Source: Pseudoneurospora amorphoporcata
Taxonomy: Eukaryota > Ascomycota > Sordariomycetes > Sordariales > Sordariaceae
Assembly: GCA_033297205.1 (NCBI GenBank)
Contig: MU859145.1
Span: forward strand, 1-64,000
Direction of reading: 5' to 3'
DNA: 64,000 bases
How positions within the stretch are numbered: position 1 is the stretch's first letter; each line of letters begins with the position of its first letter. Below, piece by piece: positions 55,832 to 64,000 of this stretch. The translations under genes and the position numbers were made by a program. The notes under the pieces are model-generated. The model made no database searches. It was not told the origin of the DNA and saw nothing but the letters and a program-made list of their open reading frames with translations.

Positions 55832-57638
55832 CTACGCCAGCAAGTTGAGGTACGGTTCCGGCCAGCGTCCCCAGATGAGCGGGTGGTTGCCCAGCCGACC
55901 GCTGACGGGCGACAGGAACTTGACCCGCCTGCGCTCCACGTCCACGTCGGCGATGACGATGAAGCCCAACACGGAAGAGAAACGGATGGCCTGCGGCGAG
56001 TCGGTCACGGAGGCGATCATGACTGCTAGTGTCCAGTGGGCCATTTCGGGGGTGATTTCGACTCGCTCGAGGACTGGTGCGCCTTCGTAGGGTTCTGTTT
56101 GTGCAGGTCAGGCGTTAGCTTGGATTCTCGGTAGGTAGAACTAAGGTAGTAGTCGCCGTGCAGAGGGAAGAGGGGAAAAAGACTCACCTTCAGGCGCCTT
56201 GAAAACAACCAGCTCGTCGAAGCTAGCGGATTGTGTAAAGGGGCTCAATCGCGCCTTGATGCCACCAAAGAAGTACTCCTTGATCGCCGTCTCTGTCGAC
56301 TTCTGCCTCCACCCCTTGTCTATCTGGACAGCGCCATTCGATTTGTCTAGACCGAGGACGGTGATCGGCTCTCCAAAGGTCGTCTTCTCGCTTGCGAACC
56401 GCTGCCAGAGTTCTGTCTTTAGCTGTTCAGAGCCGAGCACAACGACGTAGTTGACTACAAACCACACCACTCGTTAGTTTTCAACCGCCCTCATCTCAGA
56501 GTCACACCAGAGAGGGAGAGAGAGAAACTCACCATCAAACTGCCTAACCGCCCACCCCAACAGCTCCTGCCCCTCCTTATCTCCCGCCTCAACGGGAGCC
56601 GTATCAAGCAACAACCCCGCGGCCCTGACATCCCGATTCCTCTCAAACTTGCGCATACACAACACCGCCAGCCGCTCCGTCATCTGCCTCCACGTGTCCA
56701 CGTCCTCGCCCGCCTTCTCGCGTCCAAAATAAAAGGCAAGTGGATTCTTAACGGTCTGACTGGGCCCGCTAATCGGCGTGCTCGACACGCCAAACCCGCC
56801 TGCCGGCTCCTCCACGTCCATCAGCGTGCCGAACACGGCCGCGCTCAACGTTCCAGGCAGAGACAGCAGGCCGTCGGTGGGGTTCAGATTGGCCACCAGC
56901 GGCTGGAAGCCCATGCGTGTGGCGAGGGCGCCGAGATATTTGACGAGGGAGGTCTTGCCAACGCAGTAGGGACCGCAGACTAGCACTCTTGGTCCGGGTT
57001 TTGGCCTTGGTCCTCCGCCCCCTTGCCTTCCTTGTTGGTGTGGTGGTGGGTATTGTAGCTGCGCGGCCGTGGCGCGCTCGTGATCTTGTAAGGCGAAATG
57101 AAGGTTAATATAGCTAACCATAGGCGATTGTTCCGGGTGCGGGTGTTCGGCCACGCGGTCTTCGAGGGGGTAGCCGCCTGTATTGTTGATCTCGAGAGTG
57201 CATCCTTGGTCTGTGAAGAGCTTCGATTTGGTACCCGGGAGGAACGTGTAGTCCTTATGGGGCGTGAGTTCGGTGCCGTCGCGTTCAGCGGTACCGGCTA
57301 CGAGGCGGACGGTGACTCCGGCGGCGGAGGAGTTCGAGGAGAAGGTGCTGTGTTGGTGGGGAATGGAGAAGCGCCATTCGCCAAACGGTCGGAGGTTGAT
57401 GGTTCGCTGAGTAGATGTGGGAGCCTAGATTTCTCGTAGATCAGCAAATGACAGGCCATGGTTAGCTGGTGTGATCTCTTGTAGACACACGGGTCACGGG
57501 AGCGACAATGGGATAGATAGAGGCTTGGAAGGGGATGGGGATGACGTTGGATACGCGGCGCGCCTATACGAAGCACGCCTAAGCGGTACTTGATTTGTTT
57601 ACCTGTGGAGCTATTTGACCAAGGCCAGGAATCGACAT
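55832..57638 (-). CDS. clp1: mRNA cleavage and polyadenylation factor Clp1, 5 exon parts, 485 aa
   Basis: Exons 57638-57603 (12 codons), 57424-56533, 56454-56188 and 56094-55832; 1458 nt in frame. Clp1 is the P-loop subunit of cleavage factor IA, which acts in 3'-end formation of pre-mRNA in the nucleus with Pcf11. The N-terminal beta domain includes INLRPFGEWRFSIP and LFTDQGCTLEINN. The P-loop reads GPYCVGKTS (about 157-165), followed by LVKYLGALATRMGFQPLVANLNPTDG and GLLLDTAPVE. The C-terminal domain begins VNYVVVLGSEQL and ends NHPLIWGRWPEPYLNLLA. The first intron (178 nt) isolates MSIPGLGQIAPQ, so the start depends on it. The fungal P-loop is intact, although yeast Clp1 is thought to bind but not hydrolyse ATP. 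Confidence 0.93.
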
Positions 57639-58502
57639 GGTGGGCTATGTTTCAGCGCGTGAACGGTGTGAAAGCACAAGCTGTTGGATAAGGTATGTAT
57701 CATTCCTCCTCTCGTGTAGAGGGCTCGTCTACGTCTGCGCCCGTTGGAGTAGAAGCTGTAGAGTTTAAAGTCCAACCTCTGGCGTGCAGGGATGATTGTG
57801 GCATGCAGGTGGAAAGAGCTGCCGGTGATGCTCACTGCAGCAAGGCTGTTGGAGCCGAGTTTAGCGGCTGCAGTGGGGCGCAAACGCTGTGTACCCTGGA
57901 GGTCCAAGCGTGCCAAAGGGCCATGTTCGCCTTTCATCCCATCCCGCGTGTTTGAGGTAGAAATCGAGTTAAAACAGCCAGTCACCAACCTTCTATCAGA
58001 GATTCCCGCCCTTGCTCGCGTGTTTGCCAGAAACTAGAAGCATATTTACTTTAGCAGCTCAGGCAGCAGTGTGATCATAAACTGGTAGACCAGCTAAGCA
58101 TGGCACATGGTTGGAGCATAGAGATATGAACTTGTCATTTTTATTATGTACAAGACCTTTCATATAATACAGTCAAGTTAGGAATCTGACAGTGTCACCA
58201 GGTACCTAACAATGTACAATGAAAATGATGGGTATATTGTATGAAAAGAAAGCCGTCCCCCAAATAGACCCGTACAGCTGGTTCGCCTTCTTTTGATGAT
58301 GTTCATAACGGACATTAGAAACCTCTCGTCTAACCGTGCATATATATTCTGTATATGCTGTCTTCCCTCTTCGTCTCTTCCTCTGCCTCTAGCCTTCCCG
58401 TGACATGCTCTAACCGTAGTCTCGCAAGGTAGCCACAGTCGCAACCCCGAACGCCTGGAAATGCCGCTTTAACTCCACGATTGCTTTTAGTAGACCTGCC
58501 CT
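57639..58502. other. Intergenic between clp1 and the inositol kinase
   Basis: Upstream of clp1 and downstream of the leftward kinase gene. Short frames only; no feature recognised. Confidence 0.5.
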
Positions 58503-59823
58503 TCAGTCATCTGCTAGCTGTTCAAAGATCTTGATCAGACTTCGAACGCCAAACAGAGAGTTTTCGTCTGGTCCTTGCCCGGGCGTCCACTCGGCATGGG
58601 CAAAGTCAATTAGTTTCAGCGAGTAAATGCGAGGAATATCGCCGTTGGAGCTCTCTCCGTCGGAATCCGCAGAGAATTCCATATCCTGGGAACCAGGTGT
58701 CTGAGCAAGGTTCGCCAATATCATGTTTTGGCTCATGGCTGCGTTGATTGGGAACACCATCTGGCCCTCGTCATCCATCTCGATGCCACTATCAACGCGA
58801 GATGCAGATAGACCGGGCGTGTACGGTCCATCTTCCTTCTTGTATTGCTCAGCCGACATGTCGGCTCTTGTCTGGTCAAGCGCGGCTCTCAACGCATTGC
58901 CATCTCCTTCGAATGTGAACAGCAAGCTCGCAGAGTACATTCGGCTCTCCTCCGAGGCCAACACCTCCTCGATGCGCCTAAGGTCATTGAGGAAAAGACC
59001 CGCAATGATCTTGCCGAGTTCCTCATCTATACCGGCCTGAGGATTGAAGATAAACTTGCGCATCGCCTCCAAGAGATTATGTCCCTTGACTACATTCCGG
59101 CCATAGTTTTTGTCGTAGACTTTGTAGCCCATCGCGTCCAGCTTTCCAGGGTCGGTGTCTCCTTTGTAAACGCGCATGCCGGCGATGCGAAAACCGTGGG
59201 AGCCACTTGTCGTTTCTGCGCTGACTTCATCAAACTTGATTTTCTTTGCTTGGGGCGCATCATCCGCCCACAGCCGCTTGCCGAGTTTGGCATCCATAAT
59301 GTTGGGACGCGTGTAGCCGTACGCCGAATTTTCCAGTACCACCGATTTGTTAGTCTTGATCTTTTTGGACTTGGCCTTCTCCTCCCACCCTTTCTCATCG
59401 CTCGACGCGGGATGGGGGGCGGCGGCCTCAGCAGCTTGTTCCTTTGCTTGCTTGATAACCTTGGCTTTTGTTTCCGTGGGAATCATGCTGGAAACAGCGG
59501 GGAGCTGCTCGTCGATGTCATTGACGTCTGTCGTATCGTTGAGTGCTAGTTCGCCCATGAAAACGGGCATCAAATCGGCGAAAGCCTGGTGGCTCTCATT
59601 GGCCGTCTTGTAAAACCGGAGCTCCTGATCGGTGCAGGGTTTGATGAAGAGTTCGCCTTGAGAGTCGCACATTGTACCGTCACTGCCCGAAATGTTAACA
59701 CCAAGTCCAAAAAGCGGATGCGGGTGAGTCTCGAGGCAAGAAAGCAACATACTGGCCGGCGACCGCCATGTTGTAGGGCTGGAGCTCCTTATCGGACTTG
59801 GGTATCGGTTTTGAGCCCATCAT
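58503..59823 (-). CDS. Inositol polyphosphate multikinase (Arg82/Ipk2 family), 416 aa
   Basis: Exons 59823-59753 and 59682-58503 (70-nt intron), 1251 nt in frame. Joining the exons restores MAVAGHDGTMCDSQGELFIKPC, the family's opening block. The catalytic motif PxxxDxKxG appears as PNIMDAKLG (about 150-158), with MGYKVYDKNYGR and the C-terminal SLKLIDFAHAEWTPGQGPDE (the IDF metal-binding block). Acidic, Lys-rich inserts lie between motifs. The enzyme converts Ins(1,4,5)P3 to higher phosphates in the nucleus and cytosol; yeast Arg82 also assists arginine-responsive transcription and phosphate signalling. Two adjacent ATGs (59823 and 59820) are possible starts. Members of the Kcs1 (InsP6 kinase) branch are usually much longer, so the multikinase branch is preferred. 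Confidence 0.9.
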
Positions 59824-62159
59824 GTTTGCGGTTAATACCAGGACCTTTGACGGAGATGTTGCGTGTGTCGTGTCCTCGCGATTTGGGTGGGCCTTGGTGA
59901 GCGGACTGTTTCGTTCAGGTGAGAGGCGTCGTTGCTAGCTGACAGCAGAGGGGCACGGGTGCGACTTTTGGACGGATCGTGGCCGGCGCTCGCAGTTTCA
60001 TGGGCTTAAGGTTGTCAGATTCTCGAGTACTATTTGGAGGGATATACGTTTGAGACAGCGGACGCTCGATTAAAGTCGCATAGTAGTTGACAATTCGGTG
60101 AAGAAGAAGGAAAGGGCCAAGGTCAAGGGCTCGGGGCCTGGGGGCTTATGTATTTCGGGAAACTGGAAAGGGGGTGCGGGACAAACAAATTTGGAAGACG
60201 ATGTGTTGGAGGCGGAGTGGTATCCGTCATGCATCACCACATCCCACGGTCGTTGGCGAGGTTACCTCTACGAGACCTGCTGGTACAAGTGATCAGCTGC
60301 CAATGTGTGGCTGCAGTGGGTATCAAAGTCAAAGGATGCACGTACAGTATGTGAGTTCCCTCACAGCGGTTCGAGACAACCAGGCACGGGCATTGCAACA
60401 AGGGTAGAAAGGGCACCAGATTTGCGGGAGGGCACGAGCGCTGGAAAATGTACTAGCGAGCGCGCTAGGTTCGCAGGGTTCGTCGCTGAGCAGATGGGGC
60501 AAGGGGCTGTGGCCAATCAGATGCGTTATTATCCCCCACCGGGCCCTTCCAGGAGACCAGAGACCCACTATTGACCTTTCCAGCCTGGACGGCGGCAGGA
60601 CAGACCGGGGGCTTTCCCGCGAGGGGGTGAGCTGCGCCTTCATCAAGTCACAAATCGAAGAACATCTGGATGACTCTGTGACTCTGTACAAATATCAACA
60701 TTTCACGATATTGAGAGGGTGGCGGAAGAGCCTCTTTCAAGTTTGACTACACAGCCACGTTTTTTTGCGACCTCGTTAATGGTTCCGCCATGCATTCTGC
60801 CTCGTCATCTCGTCCATTCAGACGCGCTGCCCTTAAGATGCGAATCTCGGTCTTATTCCTTCGACCGCCGTATCCGAACCGAAACCGGGCGTCGCATACC
60901 GCGATGAGCGCGAATTAGAGCGGCTCTTTGAACAAAGATGGCTCTCATTCATATGATCAACGATGAGCGATAGTCGGCCATTTATACGCGGGGTTTGTTT
61001 GATACGGGCCAACCGGGCGTTGGTGGATGAGCAAGACCGACGGTTGATGTGACTCGGTCGACCTAGACTTGATGTCTCAGACCGTCGCAGTCAGAGGGCA
61101 GAATGATCAGGACAAAGCCGGCTTACTGTTGGGGAAGTACGACAATGAGCCTCTCACATGGACAACCGTGGGCTGGCTGACCTTTCACAAACTGCCAACC
61201 TAAAATGCCTCGCATAGACGTCAGCGGCTCTTTGACGACCTTATTACACACTTACAGCGAGCGCTTAGCTAGGTAAACCGAATTGTTCGATCTCGGCACC
61301 GTATATCTGACACCTGACACAGAAATCAGATCGAGATTCGAGGTCCTGATACACGTGTTGGGAACATTGGTCTAGCTCCGTCAAGGTACTTGCTCCAAAG
61401 CTGGAATGAGCCAGGCTGTCAGGTTGATGTTATCATCAATTTCCAACTGCGTCAATGTTTACTCCTAGTGGAGATCCCCTTTCTATTGTAGCATACCAAA
61501 TAAACATTGTCTATGCTTTCCTTCTATTTATTTGCTTGTCCCATCGGCACTTGTCGCAGACGCAAGTGTCCAGCCTCAAGCAAAGCAGCTAATGGAGGCG
61601 CCTATAGTGCGCAGTCAAGGGAGGCATCCGCGGGAGGCTTGGCGGCGGGTAAAGGGTATCTGCAAGAAGAGGTAGAGGTAACTGTACTGCCACCACATGC
61701 GACCGTGTATTTCCACTTTGTCGGCCAGGCGTTGTGTTGGGAGATCAGTCGTCTCCCCTTTGCCTCTTTGTCGCGATTTTGATCTGGGAAAAGGAGAAAT
61801 CGAAGGTCTACGACGCAACCTGGTGGTCTTCAATACGAGAACTTGCACTGCAGCTGCTTGCTTGGCAGGCGAGTGAAGCAAAGGGTCCTTCGTGCCTGCC
61901 GGTTCAACACCACGCCAGGTCTCGTCACAACCGGAAGGTCCAAACTTTGTCTCGCAGGATTTGTTCACAACTTCTCCGCAGTCTGCAGTCTCTTCTAGGA
62001 AATTCGTTTGCAAGATTGTCTGGGATGTATTAGCTTGCTTCATCTCATGGGCCGTGGATAAGATTAAATTACATGATGGTGCTCCCGTTTACTACGCGGG
62101 TGAGCAGTGAAGCGGTTGACATCGGACGAGCCTCAGGTTTCGAAATCGTCCCGTCAACT
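59824..62159. other. Intergenic, no gene supported
   Basis: About 2.3 kb upstream of the inositol kinase. All frames are short or overlap on both strands without domains. No repeat or RNA gene seen. Confidence 0.45.
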
Positions 62160-62381
62160 ATGGCACGACTAGGTATCTCTACTGCCTTCCTTCTGCTTCT
62201 TTTTCTCTTCTGGGCCGTACTCTTGCCAGTACAAATTCTTTTCTCACGTTGGGAACTTCTCTTTGGCCACCACCCTGCAGTCTTGCTCTACTATCAAGCC
62301 TTTCGCACAACCGACCAAAAGGTAGCGACAACAAACCAGCAGGCAGTCTCAGCCGCAGAACAGCAAGCTTTGGCAATCTGA
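62160..62381 (+). CDS. Possible small membrane-anchored protein, 73 aa
   Basis: From the ATG at 62160 the frame gives MARLGISTAFLLLLFLFWAV and a further hydrophobic stretch (LLPVQILFSRW), then a polar tail rich in Gln, Ala and Thr ending AAEQQALAI. It reads as a signal anchor or membrane protein, but no family is recognised, it has no intron and the overlapping antisense frame is also open, so it may be chance. An earlier in-frame ATG at 62073 would add 29 residues. Confidence 0.35.
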   Translation: MARLGISTAFLLLLFLFWAVLLPVQILFSRWELLFGHHPAVLLYYQAFRTTDQKVATTNQQAVSAAEQQALAI

Positions 62382-62615
62382 ATCACGGGCGTACGTTCTG
62401 TGCGAGTTCCCCTCGCCGCAAGACCATTCGCGAGTAAACGGTTGGCGAGTGTCTGGGTCGACCCAGTCTGAAAACTCCTTCGCCGTCACATCTTACTCAC
62501 CTGTCACTCACCGAAAGCCCAACAGGGACGGAGAGGTGTAATATTTTCACAGCCACCACAAGACCACTAGACCTGAATCACTTTTCGCCCATCTGTTTTG
62601 CTTACACCCTTGAAC

Positions 62616-64000
62616 ATGTCTACTCACGCCGATGACTCCGCCCCTTCCGGCGACGTTCCGGTGGAAGTGACCGCAGTCAGACCGTCCTCAGACAACGATA
62701 GCGCCGCCGCCCAAGATGCGGTGGACAGCAAGCCGTCGGATGGCAACACTAACCCCGCTGATGTCAAGGAGACCTTGCCCTCGACCGATGTTGCAGTGCT
62801 CAGGGAGAGGTCCTCAGACAACGATAGCGCCACTGCCCGAAGTGAGGAGGAGAGCAAGCCGTCGCATGGCAATAGTGATGCTGTCGAGGGCAAGGAGAAC
62901 ATGGCCTTGACCGAAGATGCAGCGTCCAAGAAGAAGAGCAAGTCCAAGAAGAGCAAGAGTCTGAGGAAGCGCGCCACAGGCTTTGAAGGTGAGTTTGACG
63001 CCTTGCTCCAGAACGATCCCAAGGCCATAGCACTAGTCCCATTTGATCGGTATATTAACATCATTCTACTGCCAGAGTACTATTGCGATCCGCCCGTGAC
63101 GCCGGCCGAGCATGAAGAGGAGAGGAATTCCATCTATCCCCCGAACCGACCCTTCGTTGACCGCATCGAGGAATGCATCCAGCGCTACCGTGCCCGTCGC
63201 CGCTTTGATAGCGCGAAAGAACAGTTATTCAGCAGGTATCTGTTTTTGGGCGGCATTGATACCAGCGCTCGCCAATTTCAGGGTACCGCCTCGCTCACCA
63301 GCCGTGACTTGGACGGTTTGGACAAGGACGACATCCGTGATATCGCGGCCAACGACTTCGTGGGGCGTAAGCCTGGTATGCATGCTGCTCGCTACTATAA
63401 TCCCGACGAGCCGGAGCATTGGGATGTCGATTTCACCGGCGTGGCCGCTGGATTCTTGTTAGTTCAACTTGTATCCCCTTTTCCTGTTACCATGCTAATA
63501 TTCGTAGTTCCGAGACCATGATCCGTCTGACTACCCCCGGAGCAGCAGACTATGCGGCCGGCGTAGATGTTGTATCCAACTTCCTCAAGTACGTCGATCT
63601 TCACGACGTCTGCCCCGAGTACGCCGAGGACCTGAAGAATGCGCAAAAGGTGTGCCAGAAGGCCCGCGAAGAGATGCCTTTGCTCGTCCGGATCCTCCTC
63701 CTCCTCCCGGGTGATTTCAGTTCTGCCGCTCGTCTCGCGATCTGCGAGGACGACAATGAAAACGCCTGGGCGGCGCGTAACGAGATGGACAAGAAAACAG
63801 CCCTCCAGAACTTTGGCACTGTGCTGCCCATTCTTATGAGCTCCAAGTGCGGGTACGAAAAGGGCATCAAATTCGAAGAGCACACTGGATCCGCGACCGT
63901 CACCAAGACCATCACTCAGCAGGCGTACGAGGTAGTGGGAATCGTTCTGCCCAACGCCGAGAGCCACCGCAAGTTCAAGAACGTCAACAATTATCTTGCT
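62616..64000 (+). CDS. arb1: Arb1-like Argonaute siRNA chaperone subunit (partial, runs off the window)
   Basis: Exon 1 is 62616-63457 and exon 2 starts at 63508 after a 50-nt intron; it is open to the window end, 445 codons seen. The N-terminus is acidic and Ser-rich, with an imperfect repeat (SSDNDSA...SKPS, twice), then a Lys/Ser cluster KKKSKSKKSKSLRKR (about 104-118). The Arb1 domain begins near ATGFEGEFDALL and shows LPEYYCDPPVTPAEHEEE, RIEECIQRYRARRRFD, YLFLGGIDTSARQF, and HWDVDFTGVAAGFFSE joined across the intron. In fission yeast Arb1 belongs to the ARC complex, which holds duplex siRNA with Argonaute before heterochromatin targeting. The same role is inferred here. The C-terminus is not in view. 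Confidence 0.8.

Noticed and set aside
1..64000. Biosynthetic gene cluster or CRISPR-like array
   Set aside because: The monooxygenase, glycosyltransferase relic and transporters are not accompanied by a backbone synthase, and no spaced repeat array is present.

Overview
The window reads as nuclear DNA of a filamentous ascomycete, most likely a Neurospora species. Genes sit on both strands with short introns (about 50-180 nt, GTAAGT-like donors, CTAAC-like branch sites). The gene set (a CYT-5-type mitochondrial RNA polymerase, a GPR-4/Git3-type receptor, a MUS-30/LSH-type remodeler) matches Neurospora as I remember it. Species and linkage group are inference. Exon coordinates come from joining reading frames at splice consensus sites by eye. 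Each multi-exon model below closes in frame, except the interrupted genes marked as such.

Left part (1-23 kb): this part is accessory in character. It holds a small Ser/Gly-rich protein, a flavin monooxygenase, a decayed UDP-glycosyltransferase, an MFS sugar transporter with an in-frame TGA, a guanylate kinase (guk1), a GFA/Mss4-fold protein, a 2EXR/F-box-like ORF whose continuation lies in another frame, an unrecognised 384-aa protein whose frame continues 95 codons past a TAG, a zinc-free alcohol dehydrogenase/quinone oxidoreductase-like enzyme, and a Dal5-type MFS permease. Four of these loci carry breaks, two of which look like simple C-to-T changes.

Middle (23-35 kb): a gene-poor stretch of about 5.4 kb contains a MITE-like inverted repeat and a diverged duplicated segment. 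After it come a MUS-30/LSH-type SNF2 remodeler, an Arc1p/AIMP1-type tRNA-binding cofactor in divergent orientation, and a small cysteine-containing, probably secreted protein.

Right part (35-64 kb): this part is largely conserved housekeeping. The mitochondrial RNA polymerase cyt-5 and ATP25 (RsfS domain plus C-terminal domain) lie head to head. Then come a Ppx1-type exopolyphosphatase and a class I glutamine amidotransferase-like protein (also head to head), gpr-4, a gene-free stretch of about 7 kb, the mRNA 3'-end factor clp1, an inositol polyphosphate multikinase, about 2.8 kb without a firm gene, and the 5' part of an Arb1-like Argonaute chaperone gene that runs off the window.

I found no CRISPR array, rRNA, convincing tRNA, intact transposon or biosynthetic gene cluster, and nothing that clearly forms a new biological system. 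The most useful leads are the interrupted genes, the MITE-like element, the cyt-5/ATP25 divergent pair and the AT-hook-like motifs inside the LSH-type remodeler.
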